The notes below the pieces were generated by a model, which made no database searches, was not told where the DNA came from, and saw only the letters and a program-made list of their open reading frames with translations. Made by a program: the position numbers and the translations under genes. Below are positions 1 through 9,872 of a DNA stretch of 64,000 nt, in pieces. Position 1 is the first letter of the stretch. Each line of letters begins with the position of its first letter. The stretch comes from Acidobacteriota bacterium. Lineage in GTDB: Bacteria; Acidobacteriota; Blastocatellia; Pyrinomonadales; Pyrinomonadaceae. The stretch is taken from positions 1 to 64,000 of the forward strand of contig JAOAPY010000045.1 in assembly GCA_025463135.1 (NCBI GenBank), read 5' to 3'.

Positions 1-3000
1 GTGTAGTTCGCTCGCGTGGGCGTCACCGTATACAACCGGCCCGTCTCCACATTCCCCAGGCGATAGCGGCCTTCGCTGTCCGTGATCGTCTTAATCACTC
101 GCGTCCCGCCCGTCACCGTCACCGTCGTTCCGCTTACCGCCTGGCCTGTGCTCGTCACTATCTGGCCGCTGATCCGCGCTCCGGCCGCCGTCGGCGCTCC
201 TACCGTGAACTGCCCGTTGAGGTCCGTGTCTCCCGGACTCCCTTCGTTAAAGGTAAAGTTCACCCAGGTCAAAGGCGTCTGCGCTCCGGCACTGCCCACC
301 ACGTTGAACTTCAGGTTCAGCAACGTGCCTTGCCCGCTCAGATCGCTGGTACCGAAAGCATTCAATATCAGATGTCCTGCAGTCGAAGTGTTTGGCGTTA
401 CCAGCCAGCCGCTGCTCAGTGTGCCCGTCGTGTCATACGGTGTCGACTGCGGCTGCAGCACACTCGGGTCAAAGCTGATGTCAAAGGCATAGGAACCAAT
501 GCCCTGTCCCGTGGTGTTTCCCACGTTGATGGGAATCGTGCTGGTTCCCGGTGGATCCTGCTTCACCGGCAACGACACGGTGATGTTCGTGCCGGATGGC
601 GCCGACACCTTGGCTGTCGCTTTCACGGACGTAGCCCGCGCCGAAGCCGGTCCTGTTGGTGGCGTCCAGTTGCCGGTCACGTCACCAACCAGGATGGCCT
701 GGAAATTCTGGCCCGTCTGATCCGCGCTCAGATTCGCAAAGCTCAAGCTGGCGGGCACGAACTTCCAACTGCCCGCGATACTGCCGGCTGTCGCGATCTG
801 AACCTGGTATCGTGCAATTCGCGAAGCGTCAAAGGCCGTTACCGTCCCATCGTTAGTGGCATCACCGGCTATCAGTTGATTGGCAGTGAAAGTCTCGAGG
901 TTCGCGGCATAACGAGCCACATGCGACGCGTCAGAGGCCGTGATACTGTCATCATGATCTTCACTCGGTTTCGAAGGTATTAGCGTATAGGTACCGTTAA
1001 TCGGCACGTTGAGAAGGTTGTAGTTTCCATCAGAGCCGCTAAGCGCGGTCTTTGGCGTTGCTCCGCCAGTCAACGTCAACATTGTGTCCTTGACGTTCTT
1101 GGCATTGTCGACGCCGTAGGCGACGTGCCCACTAATGGTCAAGAGTTGGCAGGCGCCGTTTCCGACTAAAGTGTAATCGCCGTCAACGGTGATGTCCGAC
1201 GCGTTATTCTGCGACCTCTGTCCCGGATCCGGCCTATTGATGAAGGTTCGTACATTCAAGCCGCTCATAGTCTGGCCCGCATGTACATTCTCGGCCTTGC
1301 TGTTCGACAGCTTGATGATGATCACTCCGTTTGTCAGATCGAAAGATCCGCTATCGGCGTCTCCGACCTTGACCGGAGTATTGGAGTTCGGGTTCGGCAC
1401 ATTATTTCCGGAAGTGTCAAGAGGCACACCGAACTTGCCGTATTCAAAACTCGGCACACCAGCGGCGTCGGTCCTCATCCCGACGTACCAACGATCAAAG
1501 TCTGCCTCAGGAGCGAAGCGATTCCAGATAATGAACCATTGGCTGTTTGGCGGCGGCGAAGTCAAGAGCGACGGCGCCATCTGCAACCTGAAAGTGAGCG
1601 CGCTGGTGTCAGTGCCGAACTCGCCGATGTAAAGTTTCTTGATATCCACGCTTCCGTCAGACGGAGTGTTTTGGCCGGAGTCGGAAGTGTCGTCCAGGAC
1701 TTGAACTCCCGGGGCGAGACAGGGATCCGAAGGCACGTCGGGAGGCGCCGGCGTGGGACTAAACTCATGACAAGTGGGTCCCTCACCCTGCGCATTGAGC
1801 GCGGATATCTTGTAATAGTAGGTGACTCCCGGCGCGGTGGCCGTGAAGTCGAAATAAGTCCGAACATTGCCGGGCGTTGCCAACAGGGTTTCACCACCCG
1901 GCGAGGTGCCGCGATAAATCTTGTAACCGGTGATTGATGCCCCGTTACCGTCGGGCGCCGACCACTTTGCGGTAACCCAGTTGTCGGCATTGCGGAAGAC
2001 GCTGTTTACGCGTGGCGCATTGGGCAGGGCCGGCTCAACCGGATCAAACTCATGGAATAACCGATTGCCTCCTGACTGGCGCACAATGGTGGCCAATGCC
2101 GAGTACGAATTCGGACCGCCATTCACACAGCTGCCGATACAGCCATCTGCATAGGCTACGAGCACCCGTCCTTCTCTGTCCGTATCTACTCCGATAAAGT
2201 CGAGCAGGTTGCGATCGTTTGGAGTTCGATTACAGGTGATGGTGCCTTGATCGCAAATCGAGCCGCGTTGCACAGGATCGTTCGGAGTGGCGTCGACAGT
2301 GGTCCAATCAAGACCGCCGTTCAAAGTAGTGGCGATATACAGATGCCACACGCCCTGGAATCCGGCGCCTGTATTGAAGTTTGTTTGAGCCACATAGTCC
2401 CCTGGCGCCGTCGTGCCGATGAAAGCCATCGCGGCGCGATCGCCATCACCCGCTGTGACTGCGGGATAGACCGCATTGCGGATGCCAAACGGTACGCCCA
2501 CGTCTGTGTTGTTGATCCAGGTCAACCCGCGATCGTGCGAGACCGCAACGTGCGGATGACCGTCACCATTCTGGTAGCCGAAGTACATGGTGTTGTCGGC
2601 GCCGATGCCAATGGATGGATCTTCCAATCCCTTCGCCTCGGTTGAACCGGTGACAATGCGCACCGTCCAGGTGACCCCGTTATCGGTAGATACAGCGACG
2701 CCCTGACCAGGTGTACAGCTCCAATTGGGAACATAGACCGTGCCGTCGGGCGCAACCTTGACGTGTCCGTGAATGCCTCCGCACTGGGTCGTATTCCATG
2801 CCGGCACGCCCGGTCCAAAGGTTAGTCCGCCATCGTCGCTGCGGGCACAGAAGGACGTTACGTCTTCCTGTGAACAGTAGTAAACGGCATTTGGATACAA
2901 CGGATGCGGCGGCGGCGCCGGATTGGAATTGGGATTATAAGGTCCAGCTCCGATGGTCTGGTGATCATAACCCGAAGGAATTCCGCCACCCTGACTCGGG

Positions 3001-6000
3001 GTCCAGTTTTCGCCATCATCGTCTGTGTAGGCAGACAAGCTGTCGGCTCCGGTGAGCTGTGACGAGAATGTGCGGAAGGGGTCGGGTAAAACGTGATTGT
3101 AACCATGATCCGTGAACAAAATAGGATCGAGACTGGTAGCTGCATTTGGTGCGCTCTTGTCCTCCCACAGGTTGTTGGCGGGCGATGGACAATCGTCAAA
3201 AGTCACTCGCAACGTTTGCACGTTGGACTCAAACATCGAAGTGCCACCATTGGCAATGTTTGAAAACATGCTGTTGTTGAAGAGCTGCTCGCTCTTCCAG
3301 TTAACACCTATTGAAGGCTCGCCAGCATCGGTTCCCAGGCCACCGGGCGCCGCGTAGTTGAAGTATCTGGGAACACCAGGCACTTCAGGAGTCGGTGACG
3401 GACTGGGTGTCGGCGTCGGTGTTGGCGCTACCAGCTGGTTCAATGTAATGGTGCCGCTGAATGCCACATCGGGTTGCACGTCGTAAGGCACGACGTAGAT
3501 CGTGTAAGTTCCCGACGTGGCGGTAAAGGTGGCTATTTCCGGATTGGTCGATCCGCCGCCCTGACCTACCTTGGTTCCGGTTTCGTCCGGCTTATAAACA
3601 TAAAGGTCATAGTCGCTGGTGGTGGCTCCCTGCGTTGTAAGCGAATTGCTGTTGGTCCAACCGATGTTAACGGTCGCCTGATAGAAGTTAGGATCGTTCG
3701 CCGGAATTGAAACTGTCAGATTGTAGAAATCACAGGTTCCGGATGCGCACGCCGGCGGAGTATTGCCCAACGGAGCTGTAGGATTAGAAACCGCAAACGG
3801 TCCGCCACAGTAACTTAGAGCGTTGCTCGCTGGTGAAATCGTCCCTGAATGGGGCGAAGCACATTCACTGCCCGCGGGGCCGCAGGGTGTCAACGGACCA
3901 ACGGCAACTGTGTATTGCGTGCCGCCTCTCGAGGTGTCCTGTTTATTGTTGCCCGACCCCTGGCCGCCCGCACCCGCACTGGTAAACGTACTGCCGCGCA
4001 AACCGGCAAGTATGGAACCGGCGCTGATCGGAGTATGGCCCGCAGTCATAGCTGCATTGAGCTTGCTAAGCGCGACCTTGACGGTGATCGTCTTGTTTGC
4101 CGGATCAAAGAAACCGCAGTCGGCCGTACCCTGATCCGTATAAGTTACGCCGCCGGAAAATGCTCTCGTGGCGGTGCCATAGACAAATGTTTGGGCCCCG
4201 CTGCCGTCGGTGGTGGCGCGCACGAAGAACTGATCGCCGCGGTCGGAAACACCGAAAGTGTACTGACCAGTCGGACTCAAGACAGAGTTCGGCACGTTGG
4301 CGGCAAAGGTCATGCGCCAATTGGAACTCACAGGAATTGCGGCCATGTCCGAGACCTTCATGGTGCTGACAAGCATTGGCGCGTTGTCATTGGCAGAGGT
4401 CGGCTCAGCCGAGTACTTGACGGAAAGTATGTCGAGCGGATCGTTCACAGGCGGCACAACCAGGCCTCCGGTTTGTGGATTGCCACCGGTGCGAACGTCC
4501 TGAGCGAAATCTGTGACCTGGGAACCGGGCAGGCCCCCGACACTGGCGGCCGTGGGAACGGGTTCCATGAGTGGGGCGGGTAGGCCGCCTCCTTCTGCGG
4601 GCGCCGGAATCGTTGCGCCGGTCGCTCCTGGTCCGCTTACTTGCCGCGTCACGTAAGTGTGACCGCTCAAGTCGTTATGATCGTCGCAGTATCCGATCAC
4701 CGCCGCACCGGTTGGATCGAAGGCGACCTGGAAATAATCAGCGAGGTTGCGATTTGGCGACTGGCCCGCCACCACTAATCCATTCTCGGAAATATTTGCT
4801 CCATGAATGATGTGATCTCCCGCTTCGGCCTGGCGGAAGACAGGATTGCTGGTAACACTTGCTCCCAACGCGTAGAAGAGATGCCAGTCAGCACTGTCAT
4901 CACCGGTAGAGTTCTTATCGCTGCCGTACCAGACAACGCCGATAGTTCCAGGGATCGGTCCCGTCGTCATCCACGGGAACACAGCCGTATGCGTTTCCGC
5001 TCCGTCGCTGACGCGAATCGCGGCACTCCAGTTGTTGCCCTTGTCGAGCGAGTACTTAACATAGACATTCGAATCATCAGAGTAGCAGGCATAGACGGTA
5101 CCGTCCGCTGCAACTTTGACGACGAAGAAGAGATGAGCATTCCCGGTTCCGGCGACGTTATGCACAGTGTAGTTGACTGGCGCCAGGCCGGCCGCGGGCG
5201 GAACACCGACGGCTACTACGCCGTTGCTGCCGCTGACATAGACAGTGCCGTCGTTCTGATCCACTGCGATGCTTCCGGCCTGACCTATGGTTCCGGCCGT
5301 CGTTGTTGGTCCATAAGTGAGACCGCCATCAGTCGATCTCTGAATTTGCGACACCGCCGGCTCGAGTGTGCGATAGAACAGATAGACAGTGTTGGAGCCT
5401 AAGAATTCCAGCCACTGACGATCATCGCCGGGAACGCCGCCCGTTACATTACCGGCAGGGTTCTGTGTAAACGTAGCGCCACGGTCGGTCGACCGCTGGG
5501 TCGAAATATTGCCCGCGACCAAACTCGTGTACGCGAGCATCGGTGGGGCGTTGGGATTCTCTGTTGCTTCGCTATTGAAGCCAACCGCAATGTCGACATC
5601 GCCGCCGCCATCGCCACCTACCGCTGTGTCTTGCATACCGCTGATGCTATCCGGCTGACCGCGGTATTGCGGATTGCGCATATAGGGATCGTAGTTCGGA
5701 TTAGGACTGCCGTTAACAGTTGGCCGCAGATCGAAGTACCAAAGATCGGTGCCTGCCGGAACACCGCGAATCGCAGCGACGTAGCAGTTCCCAAACTTAT
5801 CGCAACGCACACTCGGCTCAACATCCTGGCCGATGTACGGTGCTTTGGTTCCATAGTTAGGACTGAATCCCATCCCGCCCTTCAAGTAAGTCACATTGCC
5901 GGTGACCGGAGGCGGTCCCGGGGTGCAGCCGGGGTCTTGAGCGCGCACCGTGTAACTGCCACTGCTGGTTGAATCTTCGCCGGTAAACAGAGCTCCGCCT

Positions 6001-9000
6001 ACGTTCATTTGCGTCACAGCGTTGACCGCGGTCAGCACTGAGCCGCCCACTGGATTACCAACCTTGCTCGTTGCGAGGACGAGAGTGATCGTTCCATCGG
6101 TGGAATACGAACCGGAGTCAGGCGCTCCAACAATTGTGACCATATTGGTCGCAATGGTCCCGTAGTCGTAGGTGACGTTGGGCGTTGAGCTGCCGTCTGA
6201 CTTCATCGCGACATAATAGTTCGTGCCGCCAAACGTCCAGCGCACGTTCCAGATTTGGTTTGCCGGAATCGAGCCCAGGTCATGCACCTTCAGCTTGAAG
6301 ACGAGTCGTTGCGAGTTAATGTACCGATAGTCCTCGCCGGCCGATAGAGACTCAATATCCACCTGGATCGGATAAGCGGCGCCCTGATCGCCACCAGGAT
6401 CAGTCAAGACCTGTGACGGCGGGTTTAGACAAGTACCTGGTGTCGGTGACGGCGACGGTGTAGGCGAAGGCGTCGGACCACCGCCGGGAGCTACGTGAAT
6501 TATTACCTGAGCCTGATTGGTGCTTACATCGCTGCGGGAATCCGTGACTGTTAATCTCGCTGGGTAATCGCAATCACCTGGCCCGGGACAGCTGTAGGTG
6601 TGCATGAACAGCGGCGACACCTGACTGGCTGTCGGACTGCCGTCCCCAAAGTCCAGTGTGTAGTTCGTCAACGAGTCGCACGGATCAGGTTCGGTCGACG
6701 TCGATGCATTGAAGTTGACCATGAGCGGACTGGTGCCCGACATGGGCGCCGCTGTCATTCTCGCAATTGGTGGAATGCGCGGCTCGCAGGAGATATTTCC
6801 AACCGTTGTGTAATTTCCGCCGCTGGTTGTTTGTATGGTTTCCAGGAAGCCCGCGCCCACCCCAACAAAAAGAAATGTATTGCCGGTCACACTAGTCATA
6901 TGCGTGCCGGGATTACTTGCATCCCAATTGAAGGCAACGCCAGTAGCACCGGTCGGAGCAGTAAAGCTAAGAGGATCGGCAACATTAAGTTTGATAAGGA
7001 TCGTGCCATCTTTGCTGGAGCTTCCAGAGATCGCGGCACAGCCTCCAATCGGACTCAAATTGGTGCATTCCGGACTATCCAGAGTTCCGGTCGTGCCCGG
7101 ATCTCTGCGCCCGTAGGTGAATTCAGGATTTGCCGGGGATGCCGGACTCAGCGTGTCCATCGATACATAAACCTGTTGCGGATTTCCATTTGTATCGACG
7201 ACGTTTAATAGGACCTGCCACTCGCTATTAGCCGGCAGAACTGTTGATCCGGTGTTGCCGGGATCCAGAGTGTTTACCTTCATGCGGAAGGTGATCGATT
7301 TATCGTCACAAGTAGTAAAAGGCTCGCCTATGTTGACGCTCTGAATTGTTAATTCTCCCATCGTTGGGTCGGTGCCGACGTTCCCTGCATGGCCCGGACC
7401 GTCAACATTGAGATATGGATACGCGCAACTGGTTCCGTCACCTCCGGAACTGCCACTGACCGTCACTTCGCGGCAGAAGGTTCCCTCGCCGTTGCTGTTC
7501 ACTCCCGTGACGCGATAGTAGTAGGTATTCGCTGAACTAGCGGTTGTGTCCTGATAGCTTGTATTCAGCTCGCCCGAAACATTTGCCAGAAAAGTTTCCG
7601 AGCCGCTGGTGGCGCCGCGATAGACTTTGTAGCCCGTAATTGTTGAGCCACCGTTGTCAGGCTTCAGCCACTTGAGCAGAACTCCGCCGGTGTTTCTGGT
7701 GGCAGTTTGTAATTGTGGCGCCGCAGGTGGCGCAGGTTCGGTGGGATCAAAGGCCGTGAATAAACGACGGCCACCGGACTGACGGGCGATCGTTGCATGC
7801 GAACTGCTGGATTGTCCGCGATAGGTGTTGTCGCAATTGATGCAACCGTCAGCATAACCGAGGACGGCCCGACCTTCAGCATCCACGCTAAAATCGTTGA
7901 AGTCGAGTAGACCACGTTGGGCCGAACTGCAACTCAAGCCGCCCAGACAGATCTCTCCCGTCTGGACCGGATCGTTCGGAGTTGCATCTATCACGATGTA
8001 TGTATGACCACCGTCGTAAGTAGTCGCAACGTAAAGATGCCAGACGCCTTGAAAGGTGGGATCGGAAAATGCACCCGTTCCCGGAGTCGTCGTGCCGAGA
8101 AAGCCATACGCCGCTCGGTTATCGTCGCCCGCGACTACTACCGGGAAACAGGCGCTTTGTAATCCAAAGACAGAGCTGACATCGATGTCGTCGGCCCAAG
8201 TCGCACCCTGATCGGGCGAGTGCGCGATGTGCGCATGTCCATCACCGCTGATCCACCCTAAATAAACCGTGTTGCTTGCCTGGCCACCTGGCTTGCCAAC
8301 ATCATTCTGGCCAGTGCCCACCGACGGATCCTGACTGCCGGTGCTGGCGGGCACGTTGAATTCGTTCCACGTCATCCCGTTGTCCTTAGAGACTGCCGCC
8401 CCATTGGCTCCGCCGGCGCCACACGAAGAGTTGGGGACATAAACCGTTCCATCGCGGGCCACCTTAACGTGCCCGTGAATACCGCCCGTGCATTGTGCGG
8501 TGTTGAAAATCGGTATGCCTGGTCCAAAAGTCTGCCCGCCATCATCACTGCGTGAACACTGAGCCTCTACCGCTCCGTTCTGGGAACAGTAATAAATCGC
8601 ATTCGCATAGGAATGGCTGGGGGGCGTCGTACCACCTTGAGAACTGTAAGGGCCGCCTCCGAGGGTTTCGTGATCGGCGCCCTGGCCCGGGCCGCCGGTA
8701 GCGCCAGGTAAATAATTATTTCCATCATCATCTGAATATGACCCTGCGCTGTTGCCCTGTCCGCCTAACAGGTCAATGGTAAAAACGCGGCCGGGTGTTT
8801 GCGGCGGCGCTCCCGCCAGACCTAACTGTTGAGATGTGTAATGGTCAACGAAGCCGATAGGATCAGACAGAGCTGACTGCTGCGTGAAAGGAGCTGAAAC
8901 ATCATCCCACAGATTGACTGCCGGCGAGCAGCAATCGTCAAAATTAGAGCGGAATTCATTTGCCCCGGAAGTAAAAAATGTGACGCCACCGATATTCTTT

Positions 9001-9731
9001 TTGGTTGGCGGGGTTGTATCTCTAAGAGCGGGAACATTTGGATTCCAGTCGACACCGATTGAAGGCTCGCCGGCATTGTCGGCTACGCCCTGCGGCGCGG
9101 GATAGTTTTCATAACGCGGCGGCGCGCCTGCTCCCTGCGGAGTCGGAGGTGGAATCGGAATCACACTAATTGTTCCATTGAAGGTTTGTGCCGCACCGAC
9201 AGAGAGCACCACTATCACGTGGTATAAAGTGTTATTAGCCGGAATGGGAAGAATGATTGTCGAAGGATTGGCCGTCGAAGCGTTAGCCTGGATCAGATTG
9301 CCGCCAGAGTCCTCAACGAAGATATCGAAATCAGTTGAAGTCGAGGCCCACTGATGCTGGATTTGTATCTCGCTGGTGGCCGCTATGCTGGCGGCACTGA
9401 CCGTCAGCGTAAAGTCGCTGCAGCGATTCGTGCCAGTGCAATCCGGCTGACCGAGTGCGAGGTGTGTGGGGTTCGGAATGAGTAACATTCCGTCCGTGTA
9501 TTGCAACGGATGCGCACTGTCGTTGGCCGGCGTCAGGGTTCCATTGGCCGGCGTAGGAGTCGCGAAGCCCATTCGCGTGGCCACCAAGGTCGCTAGCAGG
9601 AAACTAACCAAAAGCAGAGAAACATAAAGAGTCTTGCGTGCGCGAAAACGTTTCGCGCGAGGCGTGGTCGCAGTGACTCTCAAACCAACATGGGTTAACG
9701 GCACGATGTTCTGCTGATGATGTCGCATCAT
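1..9731 (-). CDS. giant multidomain exported BNR-propeller protein (C-terminus beyond window)
   Basis: One frame stays open on the minus strand from an ATG at 9731 (AGGAG at 9737-9741, 5 nt spacing) past the left edge, giving at least 3,243 residues. Residues ~30-60 form a signal peptide after a long basic N-terminus. I then read: a PPC-like beta domain; BNR/sialidase-like propeller 1 (~200-665); FnIII (~665-755); a beta domain; PKD (~980-1080); a Pro-Ser-Thr linker; a divergent propeller 2 (~1275-1700); another PPC-like domain; propeller 3 (~2120-2560); FnIII; a dockerin-like pair of calcium-loop repeats (~2910-2970, with GDATNDGTVTAFDASRIAR); a cohesin-like domain (~3020-3175); and a CNA-B/carboxypeptidase-regulatory domain at the edge. 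The propellers share motifs such as GIHGHVKV and DATPNDPVQ with the next two genes. It is likely secreted or surface-attached. Glycan binding or hydrolysis is possible, but I see no catalytic residues I could assign. Confidence 0.85.
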   Translation of the reverse strand, partial: MMRHHQQNIVPLTHVGLRVTATTPRAKRFRARKTLYVSLLLVSFLLATLVATRMGFATPTPANGTLTPANDSAHPLQYTDGMLLIPNPTHLALGQPDCTGTNRCSDFTLTVSAASIAATSEIQIQHQWASTSTDFDIFVEDSGGNLIQANASTANPSTIILPIPANNTLYHVIVVLSVGAAQTFNGTISVIPIPPPTPQGAGAPPRYENYPAPQGVADNAGEPSIGVDWNPNVPALRDTTPPTKKNIGGVTFFTSGANEFRSNFDDCCSPAVNLWDDVSAPFTQQSALSDPIGFVDHYTSQQLGLAGAPPQTPGRVFTIDLLGGQGNSAGSYSDDDGNNYLPGATGGPGQGADHETLGGGPYSSQGGTTPPSHSYANAIYYCSQNGAVEAQCSRSDDGGQTFGPGIPIFNTAQCTGGIHGHVKVARDGTVYVPNSSCGAGGANGAAVSKDNGMTWNEFNVPASTGSQDPSVGTGQNDVGKPGGQASNTVYLGWISGDGHAHIAHSPDQGATWADDIDVSSVFGLQSACFPVVVAGDDNRAAYGFLGTTTPGTGAFSDPTFQGVWHLYVATTYDGGHTYIVIDATPNDPVQTGEICLGGLSCSSAQRGLLDFNDFSVDAEGRAVLGYADGCINCDNTYRGQSSSSHATIARQSGGRRLFTAFDPTEPAPPAAPQLQTATRNTGGVLLKWLKPDNGGSTITGYKVYRGATSGSETFLANVSGELNTSYQDTTASSANTYYYRVTGVNSNGEGTFCREVTVSGSSGGDGTSCAYPYLNVDGPGHAGNVGTDPTMGELTIQSVNIGEPFTTCDDKSITFRMKVNTLDPGNTGSTVLPANSEWQVLLNVVDTNGNPQQVYVSMDTLSPASPANPEFTYGRRDPGTTGTLDSPECTNLSPIGGCAAISGSSSKDGTILIKLNVADPLSFTAPTGATGVAFNWDASNPGTHMTSVTGNTFLFVGVGAGFLETIQTTSGGNYTTVGNISCEPRIPPIARMTAAPMSGTSPLMVNFNASTSTEPDPCDSLTNYTLDFGDGSPTASQVSPLFMHTYSCPGPGDCDYPARLTVTDSRSDVSTNQAQVIIHVAPGGGPTPSPTPSPSPTPGTCLNPPSQVLTDPGGDQGAAYPIQVDIESLSAGEDYRYINSQRLVFKLKVHDLGSIPANQIWNVRWTFGGTNYYVAMKSDGSSTPNVTYDYGTIATNMVTIVGAPDSGSYSTDGTITLVLATSKVGNPVGGSVLTAVNAVTQMNVGGALFTGEDSTSSGSYTVRAQDPGCTPGPPPVTGNVTYLKGGMGFSPNYGTKAPYIGQDVEPSVRCDKFGNCYVAAIRGVPAGTDLWYFDLRPTVNGSPNPNYDPYMRNPQYRGQPDSISGMQDTAVGGDGGGDVDIAVGFNSEATENPNAPPMLAYTSLVAGNISTQRSTDRGATFTQNPAGNVTGGVPGDDRQWLEFLGSNTVYLFYRTLEPAVSQIQRSTDGGLTYGPTTTAGTIGQAGSIAVDQNDGTVYVSGSNGVVAVGVPPAAGLAPVNYTVHNVAGTGNAHLFFVVKVAADGTVYACYSDDSNVYVKYSLDKGNNWSAAIRVSDGAETHTAVFPWMTTGPIPGTIGVVWYGSDKNSTGDDSADWHLFYALGASVTSNPVFRQAEAGDHIIHGANISENGLVVAGQSPNRNLADYFQVAFDPTGAAVIGYCDDHNDLSGHTYVTRQVSGPGATGATIPAPAEGGGLPAPLMEPVPTAASVGGLPGSQVTDFAQDVRTGGNPQTGGLVVPPVNDPLDILSVKYSAEPTSANDNAPMLVSTMKVSDMAAIPVSSNWRMTFAANVPNSVLSPTGQYTFGVSDRGDQFFVRATTDGSGAQTFVYGTATRAFSGGVTYTDQGTADCGFFDPANKTITVKVALSKLNAAMTAGHTPISAGSILAGLRGSTFTSAGAGGQGSGNNKQDTSRGGTQYTVAVGPLTPCGPAGSECASPHSGTISPASNALSYCGGPFAVSNPTAPLGNTPPACASGTCDFYNLTVSIPANDPNFYQATVNIGWTNSNSLTTQGATTSDYDLYVYKPDETGTKVGQGGGSTNPEIATFTATSGTYTIYVVPYDVQPDVAFSGTITLNQLVAPTPTPTPSPSPTPEVPGVPRYFNYAAPGGLGTDAGEPSIGVNWKSEQLFNNSMFSNIANGGTSMFESNVQTLRVTFDDCPSPANNLWEDKSAPNAATSLDPILFTDHGYNHVLPDPFRTFSSQLTGADSLSAYTDDDGENWTPSQGGGIPSGYDHQTIGAGPYNPNSNPAPPPHPLYPNAVYYCSQEDVTSFCARSDDGGLTFGPGVPAWNTTQCGGIHGHVKVAPDGTVYVPNWSCTPGQGVAVSTDNGVTWTVRIVTGSTEAKGLEDPSIGIGADNTMYFGYQNGDGHPHVAVSHDRGLTWINNTDVGVPFGIRNAVYPAVTAGDGDRAAMAFIGTTAPGDYVAQTNFNTGAGFQGVWHLYIATTLNGGLDWTTVDATPNDPVQRGSICDQGTITCNRTPNDRNLLDFIGVDTDREGRVLVAYADGCIGSCVNGGPNSYSALATIVRQSGGNRLFHEFDPVEPALPNAPRVNSVFRNADNWVTAKWSAPDGNGASITGYKIYRGTSPGGETLLATPGNVRTYFDFTATAPGVTYYYKISALNAQGEGPTCHEFSPTPAPPDVPSDPCLAPGVQVLDDTSDSGQNTPSDGSVDIKKLYIGEFGTDTSALTFRLQMAPSLLTSPPPNSQWFIIWNRFAPEADFDRWYVGMRTDAAGVPSFEYGKFGVPLDTSGNNVPNPNSNTPVKVGDADSGSFDLTNGVIIIKLSNSKAENVHAGQTMSGLNVRTFINRPDPGQRSQNNASDITVDGDYTLVGNGACQLLTISGHVAYGVDNAKNVKDTMLTLTGGATPKTALSGSDGNYNLLNVPINGTYTLIPSKPSEDHDDSITASDASHVARYAANLETFTANQLIAGDATNDGTVTAFDASRIARYQVQIATAGSIAGSWKFVPASLSFANLSADQTGQNFQAILVGDVTGNWTPPTGPASARATSVKATAKVSAPSGTNITVSLPVKQDPPGTSTIPINVGNTTGQGIGSYAFDISFDPSVLQPQSTPYDTTGTLSSGWLVTPNTSTAGHLILNAFGTSDLSGQGTLLNLKFNVVGSAGAQTPLTWVNFTFNEGSPGDTDLNGQFTVGAPTAAGARISGQIVTSTGQAVSGTTVTVTGGTRVIKTITDSEGRYRLGNVETGRLYTVTPTRANY

Positions 9732-9769
9732 TATTTCTCCTATTAGTCGGGACGTCTGGGACCGTTTCT

Positions 9770-9866
9770 GGGACCGCACGCCTGCGGCGTGCTGCAACTT
9801 GCGTTGCCCTTTCTCTATATGGACATAGCCGTTCCACCGGGCAGCACGCAGGAGGCGTGCGGTCCC
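9770..9866. repeat. inverted-repeat element, GGGACCGCACGC family, copy 1
   Basis: The left arm starts GGGACCGCACGC at 9770 and the right arm ends GCGTGCGGTCCC at 9866. Inside each arm is a shorter palindrome around GCACGC/GCGTGC. A near-identical element lies at 13260-13357, including the central GCGTTGCC and CATAGCCGTTCC stretches. The element ends 6 nt beyond the stop codon of the upstream gene (stop at 9873-9875) and lies in the leader of the giant gene. It looks like a REPIN (two REP palindromes facing each other). A second role in mRNA 3' ends is possible. Confidence 0.8.
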
Positions 9867-9872
9867 AGAGTC

